A DNA stretch of 44,843 nucleotides from Nitrososphaerota archaeon (GCA_028866945.1 JAGWHE010000006.1:1-44843); one strand, 5' to 3'; positions 30,441 through 39,796 are shown, counted from the stretch's first letter. Numbers and translations: made by a program. Notes: generated from the letters alone by a model not told the origin.

Positions 30441-31211
30441 TTAAAAGCGTGAGCCGGCGACCAGCTTCTGCATCCCTGAGCTGTACTGGGCCGCCTTCTT
30501 GGCGGACGCCGCAATCTCCTCGGGCACCCCCAGGATGACCGCAGCCCTCCGCAGCACCGCCTTCCTGGTCGAAGATGTGATCTTGAACGACAGCGGCAAC
30601 GTGGCGGCAAACTCCTTGACTTCGGGGTCCCCGAATGGGAACATTGGCTGCACCCACCGGGAGCACGCCCCCACGTCTCTCACCCTCCCCCGGCCATCAT
30701 ACCCGCCAATGTCGGCATCCATCATCGCCTTCGCCTCGGCCTGACCGCCCGCGCCGAGCGCCCTGGAGTACTTTGCATATCCACCGAACAGCTCGTCTGC
30801 CAGTTGTCCCAGGAGCATGACCCGGGCACCCGCCGCGGCCGCACTCTGGGCTGCCAGCGAGTAGAGGCACCAGAGGCTCTTGTCCATGATCGTCGGCTCG
30901 AATGGGAGGTCCAGCCTCGCAAGCTCCCTCGCCACCGCCCTTTCAGTCACCTTCGTAGTGACAATCTCGACGCCCATGCTGGCGGCCGCGCTCTTCGCCT
31001 TCGCCCCGTCCCCGGAGGCGTCAGAGTAGTCCGTGTATGCCACCACGCGGGCGCTCCGCTTGGCGCAGACGGCGAGCACGGAGCTGTCCACCCCCCCTGA
31101 AAACGCGACAGCAACCATGTTTTCACCGGCCACAGCCCTGGCCACCGAGCGGTCGATCCTCCTAGCCAGCTCGGATGCTGCTCCCTCGAACCCCTCGGGA
31201 CCCTCGCTCAG
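30441..31211 (-). CDS. Asparagine-synthase-like ATP pyrophosphatase, probable CTG start
   Basis: The protein has the PP-loop FSGGVDSSVLA and the LLGQLADELFGGYAKYS motif of asparagine synthase C-terminal domains, but no glutaminase domain, so ammonia or another protein would supply nitrogen, or the substrate differs. The first conventional start, GTG 31145, gives 234 residues but leaves out a helix that is encoded in frame upstream (AASELARRIDRSVARAV). A CTG at 31209-31211 overlaps the Hel308 stop as CTGA, in the manner of ATGA couplings, and would give 256 residues. The exact amidation target is unknown. Confidence 0.7.
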   Translation of the reverse strand: MSEGPEGFEGAASELARRIDRSVARAVAGENMVAVAFSGGVDSSVLAVCAKRSARVVAYTDYSDASGDGAKAKSAAASMGVEIVTTKVTERAVARELARLDLPFEPTIMDKSLWCLYSLAAQSAAAAGARVMLLGQLADELFGGYAKYSRALGAGGQAEAKAMMDADIGGYDGRGRVRDVGACSRWVQPMFPFGDPEVKEFAATLPLSFKITSSTRKAVLRRAAVILGVPEEIAASAKKAAQYSSGMQKLVAGSRF

Positions 31212-33349
31212 TACTTCGACACCTGGTCCTTGATCTTCCTCGCGACCGCCGTCCCGACCTTCTCCACGGAAGCGAGCTTGTCGGCGGGGGCCTCCTTGAT
31301 GTCTTCGAGGGTCTTGAACCCTGCCGAGTACAGGGCCCTGGCCCTCACCCTCCCCACCCCGCTCAGGTTCGTCAGTTCAAGGAGCTCCGCGCTCACGCCG
31401 CTCGACACCCTCCTTCGGAGCGTGTCCGCCTGCTTCAAGACGTCAGGCGCCTTGAACAGCCTCCCCAGCTCCACCAGCGCATGCAGCAGCCAGTCCGCGT
31501 TGTCCACGGCCCTGTGCATGTCCCCGGGTTCGACCCCCAGCCTCGACAGCAGCTGCTCCTCCCTCCACTCGTCTACCCACCCGTGGAGCGCCATCACGCT
31601 CCTCATGTCCTGGAGGACCCGGTCATAGTCCGCGAACTCCTTGGTGGTGTGCCTCTGCAGCATCTCCTGCGCATGCTCCTCCAGGAACGCCATCGCCTCC
31701 TCGTAGTCCTTCGAACGCAGAGGGAACTTGGGCTCGAAGTCCGGGGTCGAAGCGACCAGGTGGAGGAGTCCGGCGGTGTACCCCTTCCCCGGCTCAGCGC
31801 GCCTTACCCCGTCCCTGAACATCACCGCGGTCACCGGGTCGATGTAGAGCATCGAGACCCTGAGCCCGAAGTCGGTCGCGTAGAAGAGCCCGCCCTGGGA
31901 CTCCAGGAGCCTCTCAGACAGGAGGTATCCGAGCGCCTTCTCCGTCATCCTGGTCAGCTCGGCCGGGCGCACCTGCATGGCGAGGAGCGTCTTGCCGAAG
32001 AGGCTGTCGAGGTCCGCCTTCGACAGCCCCCTCGCCGTGGCTATCGTCGCCAGGGTGTGGGACCTCATCGCCGCCTCGTCCGCCAGCCTTGACCTGATCG
32101 GCTCCGGGGGCTCCTTGGTGTAGTGCTCGAGGAAGTCGGCGGCGGGCTGAGATGGCGGCGGGACCATCACCGTCTCTCCGTGGTCGTCGAACTGGGGCCT
32201 CCCGGCCCTCCCTGCCATCTGCCTGTACTCGAGAACCGAGATCTCTGCGTTCCCGCCCTGCTCCACGTCGTACCTCGTCATGTCCGCGATCACCACCCTC
32301 CTCGCCGGGAGGTTGACCCCGGCAGCCAGCGTGGGGGTGGCAGCGAGCAGCTTGATCGCCCTCGCCCTGTAGTACTCCTCCACGATGCGCCTGTGCTCGC
32401 CCTCGAGGCCTGCGTGGTGGAACGCGGATCCCTTGGCGACCACCTCGGCCAGCAGCCTGCTCAGGCTCGTCTCCTCCCCCGCGCCGAGGATCCTCCTGGA
32501 CGCCTCCGAGACCGCCTTCTTCTCCTCCGGGCTGAGGCGCTTCTGGGTGAGCTCCGCCGCCCGGGTGGCCAGGCTCACCGCCCTCCGCCTGGTGTTCGCG
32601 AAGACGAGGGCCTGCCCCCCTTCCTTGATGGTCTCCATGGCCACGTCGATGGGGGAGCCATAGGTCGACCTGGGGACCTGCCTCTCCTCCCCGTCGGTGA
32701 ACAACACCCTTCCGTAGTCGTACACCCCTTCCCTCAGGGGGACCGGCCGCCAGTCCATCTCCACCGGGGTAGCGTGCAGCCACTCTCCCAGGGTCTTCGC
32801 GTTGCTTATGGTGGCGGAGAGGGCCAGCAGCTGGGCGTCGATCCCCAGGTGGAGGACCTTGGTCAGGATCATCTCGAGGGTGGGCCCCCTGCTGTCGCTC
32901 CCCGCGAGGTGAACTTCATCAGCGATGAACAGCCCGACCGTGTTGATCCAGGCGACCCTGTGCCTCATCACCGAGTCGAACCTCTCGTTCGTCAGCACTA
33001 TGATGTCCGACCTCCCGAGGGACTCTCCGCTGGAGTCGTAGTCCCCGGTCGATATCGAGGTCCGTATCCCGAACCTGCCGAGCTCTGAGAACTCGGCATA
33101 CTTCTCAGACGCCAACGCCCTCAGGGGGGCCAGGTAGACCACCTTTCGCCCCTGCTTCGCTTTCAGGTATGCCGCCATGAGCGCCAGCAGGGTCTTCCCA
33201 GACGCAGTGGGGGACGAGACGACCAGGCTCTTCCCTTCGAGGAGCCCCGCCAGGATCGCCTGCTCCTGGGGCGGGTACAGTTCCGTGATCCCCTTCTCCC
33301 TGATGTAGTTGATCAGCTCTTCAGGGACCTTGGCTTCCTCTATCCTCAA
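31208..33349 (-). CDS. hel308: Hel308-type superfamily 2 DNA helicase
   Basis: The 713-residue helicase acts on stalled or branched replication forks. Motifs: a Q-motif region (ELYPPQEQAI), Walker A SSPTASGKT (about 44-52), PLRALASEKY (Ia), a TNERFDS segment (Ib), DEVH (II), LLALSATISN (III), ANTRRRAVSLA (IV), TPTLAAGVNLPARRVVI (V) and QMAGRAGRPQFDDHGE (VI). A winged helix, ratchet domain and C-terminal helix-hairpin-helix (LSGVGRVRARALYSAGF) follow as in archaeal Hel308. It sits just after MCM (17-base gap) in a GINS-MCM-Hel308 unit. TTG 33349 is the start. Confidence 0.9.
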   Translation of the reverse strand: MRIEEAKVPEELINYIREKGITELYPPQEQAILAGLLEGKSLVVSSPTASGKTLLALMAAYLKAKQGRKVVYLAPLRALASEKYAEFSELGRFGIRTSISTGDYDSSGESLGRSDIIVLTNERFDSVMRHRVAWINTVGLFIADEVHLAGSDSRGPTLEMILTKVLHLGIDAQLLALSATISNAKTLGEWLHATPVEMDWRPVPLREGVYDYGRVLFTDGEERQVPRSTYGSPIDVAMETIKEGGQALVFANTRRRAVSLATRAAELTQKRLSPEEKKAVSEASRRILGAGEETSLSRLLAEVVAKGSAFHHAGLEGEHRRIVEEYYRARAIKLLAATPTLAAGVNLPARRVVIADMTRYDVEQGGNAEISVLEYRQMAGRAGRPQFDDHGETVMVPPPSQPAADFLEHYTKEPPEPIRSRLADEAAMRSHTLATIATARGLSKADLDSLFGKTLLAMQVRPAELTRMTEKALGYLLSERLLESQGGLFYATDFGLRVSMLYIDPVTAVMFRDGVRRAEPGKGYTAGLLHLVASTPDFEPKFPLRSKDYEEAMAFLEEHAQEMLQRHTTKEFADYDRVLQDMRSVMALHGWVDEWREEQLLSRLGVEPGDMHRAVDNADWLLHALVELGRLFKAPDVLKQADTLRRRVSSGVSAELLELTNLSGVGRVRARALYSAGFKTLEDIKEAPADKLASVEKVGTAVARKIKDQVSKY

Positions 33350-33366
33350 GGGGCCGGCTCCCGGGT

Positions 33367-35415
33367 CTAGGTGCCCAGCCTGCGGATGAATCCGGGCTTC
33401 GACTCGTAGACCATGCCTTCCCTGAACATCGTCCGGATCATCTTCTCCGCGTCTTCGTCGGAGAACTTCGCCTTCACCAGCTCCTCCTTGAACGCCTTGC
33501 GCTCCACCGGCTTCTTCTCGGCCCCTTCGAGTCCCTTCAGTATCTCGAGTGCAGCCCTCAGGTTCTTGGCCTCGCCCGCAGGCTTGCCCAGCTGTATGCC
33601 GAAGTCCGTCTTCTTGGTGGTCGCATCGGTGAGTATGTCCTCCACCATCCTGTTCATCAGGGCGATGGCCGCCAGGGCGTCTTCCTCGGTCACCTCGTCC
33701 CTAAGGAGCACCCTGGCCCTGGCCGTGGCGATCCTGATGAGCGCCTCCAGGGTCCTGGGGGTCGGAGGAATCGAGTCTTCGGTGGTGCTCGACCGCCTCA
33801 GCTCGAGGTAGAACTCCCTGATCCTGTCCATGGCCCCCTTGGTGAGGTTCGGGGAGATCCGCTTCGCGTAGGTGAGGTACTTCTTGAGCAGGCTGAACTC
33901 GATGGGCGGGGGCGCCGTGTACGACCGCCGGGCGTGGACGGAAAGGATGTGGGTGGCAAGCCGCTCGTCGTCCGCCGGGCTCGGCTGGTCCCTGAAGACA
34001 AAGATGATGTCGAACCTGGTCAGCAGCGGGATGGGGAGCGTCCCGATGTTCTCAATGAGGTTCTGGAAAGGGTTGTACCTCCCCAGCACCGGGTTGCAGG
34101 CCGCGAGTATCGCAGTCCTCGCGTTCAGGGTCGCGTAGATGCCCCCCTTCGCGATGGTGACCGTCTGCTGTTCCATCATCTCGTGGAGCGCGGTCCTGTC
34201 CTCCGGCTTCATCTTCTCGAACTCGTCTATGGCCGCGATCCCCAGGTCGGCGAGGACGACTACGCCCGCTTCGAGCATCAGGACGTTCTTCTCCCTGATC
34301 ACCGCCGCGGACAGCCCGGCGGCGGTGGTCCCCCTCCCTGACGCATACAGTCCCCTCGGCGCCACCTGAGACGCGAACTTCAGCATCTCGGACTTGCCGG
34401 TCCCCGGGTCGCCGACGAACAGGGCGTTGATGTCTCCCCTGAGTTTGGTCCCGTCCGGGAGGACGGTCGCGCTCCCGCCCGCCAGCAGGAGCAGGATCGC
34501 CTCCTTCTCAGGCTGATGTCCGAGTATCACCGGAGCGACCGAGCTGACCAGCCTGTCGTAGGCGTCTGGCGACGCCGCGATCTTCTTGATCAGCTCCTCA
34601 TCCTCCTTGCTCACCAGCACCTGATCGGGCTCCTTCCCCTTCACCTCGACGTGGTTGCAGTCCACCTGTGACCTGAAGAGCCTCGTCTTCACCTGGCCCA
34701 GGGTGTAGTCCGGCACGGCCCTGACCACCCCAGTCAGCACCACCCTGTCCCCGGGTCTTGCAGTGTTCACCAAGTCCCCGTCGACGTTGACGTCGAAGAA
34801 CTGCGGCAGCTGCCCCGGCGGGAGCTCTTCCGGAAGCTCCTGCACGCGCACCACCTGGAAGTCGATGAACCTGCTGTGCCTCCTGTCCAGCTCGAAGTTC
34901 CTCGCCTCTCCGCACAACTCGCACTTCGGCGGTCGCTTTAGCGCCATGTCGTCCTGCTCCTGGTACGTCAGGTGCCCGCTCGGGCAGACCCAGGCGGCCT
35001 CGGTCATCAGCGGCCTGAGCTCAGACGTCCTGACGACCATCCCTGAAATGGCAAGCATCTTGTCGATGTACGACGTGTCCACCTTCCGGAGGGGGACCAG
35101 GTCCGTCAGCCCCCTGAGCCTGACGGTCAGCTCCCTCTTGACCCTGTCCGCATAGAGGGCGTTCTCGCTTCTCATGGTCTCGAAGGCAGCGATCTTGAAC
35201 GACGCAAGGGACGAGTCCGGCTCGAGGAGCACCCTGTTGGCCAGGTCGTTGTTGTACCTCAGGAGGTCGCCGAAGTCGACCACCAGCGACTTGCCCTCCT
35301 TGGAGATCAGCTGAGATATCTTCTCCCTGTATACCGGGTCCCCTGACTTGTCTTTCACCGACTTCAGGAAGTCTTCGAACTGTTCTGACAGCTTGCCGCT
35401 GGCGAGGGTGGCCAA
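33367..35415 (-). CDS. mcm: MCM replicative helicase
   Basis: The 682-residue MCM has an N-terminal domain with a zinc-binding region (WVCPSGH and CELCGEARN, about 153-180), the OB-fold hairpin region, and an AAA+ core: Walker A GDPGTGKSEMLKF (about 339-351), Walker B LADLGIAAIDEFEKM, sensor-1 AACNPVLGRYNP and the arginine finger LTRFDIIFV. The C-terminal winged helix follows (about 600-682). The hexamer unwinds DNA at the fork with GINS and Cdc45/RecJ. Its TTG start abuts the GINS stop without a spacer, so the two are co-translated. Confidence 0.95.
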   Translation of the reverse strand: MATLASGKLSEQFEDFLKSVKDKSGDPVYREKISQLISKEGKSLVVDFGDLLRYNNDLANRVLLEPDSSLASFKIAAFETMRSENALYADRVKRELTVRLRGLTDLVPLRKVDTSYIDKMLAISGMVVRTSELRPLMTEAAWVCPSGHLTYQEQDDMALKRPPKCELCGEARNFELDRRHSRFIDFQVVRVQELPEELPPGQLPQFFDVNVDGDLVNTARPGDRVVLTGVVRAVPDYTLGQVKTRLFRSQVDCNHVEVKGKEPDQVLVSKEDEELIKKIAASPDAYDRLVSSVAPVILGHQPEKEAILLLLAGGSATVLPDGTKLRGDINALFVGDPGTGKSEMLKFASQVAPRGLYASGRGTTAAGLSAAVIREKNVLMLEAGVVVLADLGIAAIDEFEKMKPEDRTALHEMMEQQTVTIAKGGIYATLNARTAILAACNPVLGRYNPFQNLIENIGTLPIPLLTRFDIIFVFRDQPSPADDERLATHILSVHARRSYTAPPPIEFSLLKKYLTYAKRISPNLTKGAMDRIREFYLELRRSSTTEDSIPPTPRTLEALIRIATARARVLLRDEVTEEDALAAIALMNRMVEDILTDATTKKTDFGIQLGKPAGEAKNLRAALEILKGLEGAEKKPVERKAFKEELVKAKFSDEDAEKMIRTMFREGMVYESKPGFIRRLGT

Positions 35416-35979
35416 CTACTTCTGCCCCCCCAGTAGCCCGCTCTTCCACTCCTTGGAAAGTGACTGGGAGATGGCGAAGAATGAGTTCTCTTCGGGCGTG
35501 AGCTTGTCCGTCAAAGTCGACGCCGACGCAGAGGAACCTGAAAGCGAAAGCAGCTTGCTGAGCCTGATCCCCACCAGGTCGTAGCATACGGCCCTCAGGC
35601 GGTCGAAGTCTTCCCTCCTGACCTTGCCTTCAGAGGCCCCGGCTGCGAGGGCCCCGAGTCTCCTTCTCATCTTGACGTAGAAGTCTGGAGGGAGGCCGGA
35701 CAGCTGAAGCGGCCCCATCATCTTCTCCCTGCCGAGCGCGCTGAATATCTCGTTCTCGAACGGCGTCTCCGCGACGTCTGCCATCCCCTGGGTCACGAGC
35801 TCGTCCAGCACGTACCTGGGGAGCTCGACCGTCTCTCCTTCGGCGAGCTTCTCAATGTGGAAGTCGCCGACGGTCAGGTCCTCGATCGAAGAGCGCATCT
35901 TCGCCCTCGCCGTCCCGAGAAGGTACTCCCTCTCACGGCGTTCGAGCATCTGCCTTAGGGCGATTTGCTCTTCGGACAA
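35416..35979 (-). CDS. GINS subunit, Gins23-like
   Basis: The 187-residue protein fits a GINS subunit with the small beta-rich B domain first (about 34-72: LTVGDFHIEKLAEGETVELP, YVLDELVTQGMADV) and the helical A domain after (about 80-165: LPPDFYVKMRRRLGALAAG, CYDLVGIRLSKLLSL). That B-then-A order is the Psf2/Psf3 (Gins23) type. A Gins23-MCM pair is also known in Sulfolobus, which supports the call. A minus-strand TATA TTTATTAT (36005-36012) lies 26-33 bases before ATG 35979 and should drive the GINS-MCM-Hel308 unit. Confidence 0.7.
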   Translation of the reverse strand: MSEEQIALRQMLERREREYLLGTARAKMRSSIEDLTVGDFHIEKLAEGETVELPRYVLDELVTQGMADVAETPFENEIFSALGREKMMGPLQLSGLPPDFYVKMRRRLGALAAGASEGKVRREDFDRLRAVCYDLVGIRLSKLLSLSGSSASASTLTDKLTPEENSFFAISQSLSKEWKSGLLGGQK

Positions 35980-36004
35980 AGCGGACGCCGACGACCCCGT
36001 GTCG

Positions 36005-36012
36005 ATAATAAA
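36005..36012 (-). promoter_or_regulatory. TATA box of GINS-MCM-Hel308 operon
   Basis: TTTATTAT on the minus strand lies 26-33 bases before the GINS start. No other strong box is seen before MCM or Hel308, whose gaps are 0 and 17 bases. Confidence 0.6.
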
Positions 36013-36033
36013 CCTTGGGCGGTCGCCGGGGCC

Positions 36034-37227
36034 CTAGTGCTGGCCCGGGCTCGCGTCCGCGGACTCCCCTCGGCCTCCGCGGCCCCGCCTCAGGCGCCCC
36101 ATCACCCTGGCGAGGAGTCCGTCCTTCCCCGAAGTCCGGCTGGCGCCCCCGGACCCCTTTGACTTGGCTATCGCGTTGAGCACCTTCTTCGGGAGGGTGA
36201 ACGACGATTTCTCTCTGATGATCCCTTCCGGCCTGAGGTACAGTATCGCCAACAGCATCCCGGCGAACAGCAGGTCCTGGACCCAGTTCACGAATCCGGG
36301 CGAGAAGGAGACGTACTTCTGGAGCGCCTGCTGCTCCTGCTGCAGCCCCTTGAAGATGGCGGAGAAGAAGAAGGCTCCCAGGGCCGCCCCAGTGTTGTTA
36401 CCCGCGCCCCCGATGATGACGATGAGGAAGGGCCAGAACGTCCAGGCGAACCTCGTCCAGGTGTCGTATTCGAAGGACCCGATGTAAAGCGAGTACAGGG
36501 CCCCTGCCATCGCTGCCATGGCCGAGGCCACGATGAGCACGTTCCTCCGTATCTTGGTGTTGTCCTTGCCCAGGGCGGCAGACGCGTCCTCGTTGTCCCT
36601 GACTGCCCGCAGGGTCCTCCCCATGGGGGACCTGACCACCTTCTCGATGAAGACGTAGACCGCTATCAGGAACCCTACCATGATGGCGTCGTCCACCAGC
36701 CCTTCCACCCCTGGCCCGAGGGTCGAGAAGTAGTAGGCGGGGTCGGGGATGGCGATGGGGGAAGACGAGTAGGTCCTCACGGCGACGTCGAAGAACTGCG
36801 CCATGGCCAGAAGGAGCATCCCGAGGTAGTCCTCCCTGAGCCTTATGGCAGGATACGATGCGAGAAAGCCGAGCAGCGCGCCGATGAGCGCCGCGATGAG
36901 CAGCGCGAAGCCCATGAGCTCGATGGCGAGGATGGGGTTGTGCACCAGGTTGAGGTCTATCTGGTTCACGATCCTTCCGCTCAGCGCGAGGTAGTCCTGC
37001 CCCTTGCCGATGCCCGTGATCTGGACCGCCAGGAACCCAGAGAGGATCCCTCCGAACGCGGCCCCTCCGGCGATGAATAGAACCTTCCCGAAGTTGGGGA
37101 CGCCGGTGTACCCGAACTCCAGGTTCAACGAAAGGCTGATCGCGAGGTAGAGGGCGTAGAATTCGATGAAGTCGATGGTGAACGGGACGAGGTTGACCCC
37201 GAACAGGATCACGGACGGAAGGCCCAT
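36034..37227 (-). CDS. livM: Branched-chain amino-acid ABC permease LivM
   Basis: The 397-residue protein has about ten membrane helices. LNLEFGYTGVPNFGKVLFIAGGA is the LivM first-loop signature, and the EAA-like loop reads VRSPMGRTLRAVRDNEDASAALG (about 198-220). With LivH it forms the channel for leucine/isoleucine/valine or other amino acids. A basic Gly/Ser-rich tail of about 50 residues is unusual in length. It follows livH by one base. Confidence 0.9.
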   Translation of the reverse strand: MGLPSVILFGVNLVPFTIDFIEFYALYLAISLSLNLEFGYTGVPNFGKVLFIAGGAAFGGILSGFLAVQITGIGKGQDYLALSGRIVNQIDLNLVHNPILAIELMGFALLIAALIGALLGFLASYPAIRLREDYLGMLLLAMAQFFDVAVRTYSSSPIAIPDPAYYFSTLGPGVEGLVDDAIMVGFLIAVYVFIEKVVRSPMGRTLRAVRDNEDASAALGKDNTKIRRNVLIVASAMAAMAGALYSLYIGSFEYDTWTRFAWTFWPFLIVIIGGAGNNTGAALGAFFFSAIFKGLQQEQQALQKYVSFSPGFVNWVQDLLFAGMLLAILYLRPEGIIREKSSFTLPKKVLNAIAKSKGSGGASRTSGKDGLLARVMGRLRRGRGGRGESADASPGQH

Positions 37228-37228
37228 T

Positions 37229-38338
37229 CTAGCTCTTCACCCTCTTCAGCAGCCGCCTGAAGTCGATGGAGAATATCCCCTCGGGTATGATCATCAGCGA
37301 GAACGCCATGATCAGGAGCGGTATCGCCTGCTGGTAGGGGGTGACGTTGGGCCCGAAGCCGAAGACCAGCTCCCCGGAGAGGAAGTCAACGGGGAAGCCG
37401 GCCGCCATGTCGATGAGAATCCATGCCCCGAAGGCGGCCAGGACCGCCCCTGCGATCCTCGCCTGCACCTTCTTCATCTTGAACACGAAGACCCCCGCGA
37501 GGATCAGCAGCACCGAAATGACCACCGCCCCGGCGTAACCGAACCCGAGGCCGAGGTCCAGGGTCAGGAGGATCTCGCTCCCCCCTATCAGCAGCCCTCC
37601 GACCGCCGCTCCGAAGATGCTGTTCAGCCCGCCAAGGACGCTCGCCGAAAAGATCTCCACGATGAGGTTCGACCCGGTCGCTGTGCCTGCCGGGAGCTGC
37701 AGGGTCAGCAGGGCGCCGGCGTAGGCCGCGAGTCCGCCCGCCAACATCCATGATATGGTGTTCACCAGGTCCACGTTGATGCCAAGGACCCGAGCGAGCG
37801 GGGGATTCTCCACTGCCGCCCTCATCGCCACCCCGAACTTCGTCCTCGTGAACAGCAGGTAGATGGCGGCCACCGTCGCTATGACTGAGATGGGGGCAGC
37901 GTAGACCACCCCGGCGTAGCCGCCGAAGCTGAAGTCGGGGCCGAGCTGGTAGAACTGCGCCGCGTCGATGAGCCTCTGCACGTACTGCAGGTAGTCCGTG
38001 TAGATCCCGATCAGACCGACGAACCCGATGTCCACCCCGAAGGTCGCGATCATCAGCGAAACCATCGACGAGCCTCGCTTCGCGAGGGGCCTCAGGACCC
38101 CGAGGTACATGATCGCCGAGGCGACTGCACCGATGGCGAACCCGAAGACGCTCCCCACATAGGGGTTCGAATGGAACACCTTCGACGCGGTGTAGGCCGA
38201 ATACACCCCCAGGGCGACGAAGTCCCCATAGGCGAAATTCGGCACCTTCGTGGTCATGTAGGTGAGGGTCAGCCCCATGCCCATCAAGGCGAACAGACAC
38301 GCGTAGACGAGGGCCGAGATCAGGTACTGTGGTACCAA
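37229..38338 (-). CDS. livH: Branched-chain amino-acid ABC permease LivH
   Basis: The 369-residue protein has the LivH pattern: QYLISALVYACLFALMGMGLTLTYMTTKVPNFAYGDF at the start and the coupling loop FTRTKFGVAMRAAVENPPLARVLGINVD (about 180-207), then GGLNSIFGAAVGGLLIGG. TTG 38338 is used because it starts directly before the first membrane helix and lies 35-42 bases after the minus-strand TATA at 38373-38380; the longer frame to 38425 runs across that promoter. It is divergent from livK. Confidence 0.85.
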   Translation of the reverse strand: MVPQYLISALVYACLFALMGMGLTLTYMTTKVPNFAYGDFVALGVYSAYTASKVFHSNPYVGSVFGFAIGAVASAIMYLGVLRPLAKRGSSMVSLMIATFGVDIGFVGLIGIYTDYLQYVQRLIDAAQFYQLGPDFSFGGYAGVVYAAPISVIATVAAIYLLFTRTKFGVAMRAAVENPPLARVLGINVDLVNTISWMLAGGLAAYAGALLTLQLPAGTATGSNLIVEIFSASVLGGLNSIFGAAVGGLLIGGSEILLTLDLGLGFGYAGAVVISVLLILAGVFVFKMKKVQARIAGAVLAAFGAWILIDMAAGFPVDFLSGELVFGFGPNVTPYQQAIPLLIMAFSLMIIPEGIFSIDFRRLLKRVKS

Positions 38339-38372
38339 GTATGAAGGGCTCGCGCTTTGGGCCAGAGAAGTG

Positions 38373-38381
38373 TTAAAATAC
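38373..38381. promoter_or_regulatory. Shared TATA box of livK and livHM
   Basis: TTAAAATA reads as a TATA element on both strands (TATTTTAA in reverse). It lies 26-33 bases before the livK start at 38407 and 35-42 before the livH start at 38338, with no second box between, so one element may fire both ways. Confidence 0.5.
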
Positions 38382-38406
38382 TTTCGGCTTGCAACAGACG
38401 GTTCCG

Positions 38407-39792
38407 TTGAAAAAGAGAGGTGCATCTACTGCATCGCTTATCGGAACACTGATAGTGGGACTTCTGATTGGCGCAGGGATTCTCTACGCAGCAGCTCCAA
38501 CACTCGGTCTCGGCGGCGCCGGGGCCACCACGACAGTCACAACGACTGTCACCACTTCCAACGCACAAGCAGCAGGACTCTGCAACGGGCAGACAATCAC
38601 CATCGGTGCCCTGAACGACCTCAGCGGAGGTCTTTCCGCGCAGGGCAAGGGTGAGCTCGCCGCAGAGCAGCTGGCAATCACAGACGTCAACAGCTTCGTC
38701 GCATCGTCCGGATGTAGCTTGACGTTCGCGCTCAACAACCAGGACTACAAGCTCGACACGCCTACCGCGCTGTCCGAGCTTCAGGCCATGGGTGCTTCAG
38801 GAATCCAGGTGGTCGTCGGGCCGCTTAACAGCGGCACGGCTGCCGGCATCCTGAGTTACGCGAACCAGAACCACATCGTCCTGATCAGCCCGTCTTCGAC
38901 ATCCATCGCACTTGCAATTCCTAACGACTACCTGTTCAGGACCGCGCCCAACGACGCGGCCCAGGGACAGGCGGACGCCAAGGAACTGCTCGCGTCTGGT
39001 GCCAAGGCGGTCATCGTGGTCAACAGGGACGACACCTACGGCGACGGTCTAGCGAACTCAACCATCACATGGCTCAAGCAGGATGACCCAAGCATAGTCA
39101 TCGGCGGGCCGACAAAGTACGACATCTCCACCAGCGACTTCACGTCGATCATATCGACGATGAATAGCCAGTACTCTACACTTTCGAGCCAGGTCGGGGC
39201 TGCGAACGTCGCGATATACATCGTAGCGTTCCAGGAGTATGGAAGCATACTCAGCCAGGTACACACCCAGGCACCGAGCCTGCTCGGCACACATCTTCCC
39301 TGGTTCGGCATGGACGGAATCGCCCAGAACTCTGACCTATCCAATTCATCTACCAGCGTTGCCAGCCTAGCAGCCCAAGTCGGCGTCTACTCGACGCTCT
39401 TCGGCGTGCTTAGCAACAACTCAAAGGCATCTGCCTTCTACGCTAGGATCCAGGGTACATCGGCAGGAGCAGCCATCCTCGGCGGCGGCGCCTTCTACAC
39501 GTTCGAAGGCTACGACGACGTCTGGCTCGCGGCCCTATCGATACTACAGTCCGGAAGGAACTCTGGCCAAGCCATCCAAGCAATACTCCCGACCGTAGCA
39601 GGCAACTTCTACGGCCTAACAGGCGCAGAAACCCTCACACCCGCAGGAGACCGTGCCCTATTCGCCGGCTCTGGCTACCAGATCTGGAAGGTGGTATCCA
39701 CCGGAGCTAGCTCTTGGGGATGGATCCTCGCTGGTCAATGGGACTACGCCACCAATTCTGTAAGCTGGACAACAGGCAACGCCCCTGCATAG
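38407..39792 (+). CDS. livK: Branched-chain amino-acid ABC substrate-binding protein LivK
   Basis: The 461-residue lipoprotein-like or anchored binding protein starts KKRGASTASLIGTLIVGLLIG, a membrane anchor, followed by a Thr-rich linker. The two-lobed Peripla_BP_6 fold shows as TITIGALNDLSGGLSAQGKG, VVVGPLNSGTAAGIL, LISPSSTS, FRTAPNDAAQGQA and VIVVNRDDTYGDGLA. It captures amino acids outside the cell for LivHMGF. TTG 38407 is chosen over 38389 from the TATA spacing. Codon use is less GC-rich than in its neighbours, which may reflect high expression. A hairpin/T-tract separates it from livG. Confidence 0.9.
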   Translation: MKKRGASTASLIGTLIVGLLIGAGILYAAAPTLGLGGAGATTTVTTTVTTSNAQAAGLCNGQTITIGALNDLSGGLSAQGKGELAAEQLAITDVNSFVASSGCSLTFALNNQDYKLDTPTALSELQAMGASGIQVVVGPLNSGTAAGILSYANQNHIVLISPSSTSIALAIPNDYLFRTAPNDAAQGQADAKELLASGAKAVIVVNRDDTYGDGLANSTITWLKQDDPSIVIGGPTKYDISTSDFTSIISTMNSQYSTLSSQVGAANVAIYIVAFQEYGSILSQVHTQAPSLLGTHLPWFGMDGIAQNSDLSNSSTSVASLAAQVGVYSTLFGVLSNNSKASAFYARIQGTSAGAAILGGGAFYTFEGYDDVWLAALSILQSGRNSGQAIQAILPTVAGNFYGLTGAETLTPAGDRALFAGSGYQIWKVVSTGASSWGWILAGQWDYATNSVSWTTGNAPA

Positions 39793-39796
39793 GATA

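Noticed and set aside
38339-38425. Longer start for LivH at 38425
   Set aside because: The extra 29 residues are polar and lie across the shared TATA box and the livK start. TTG 38338 directly precedes the first membrane helix.
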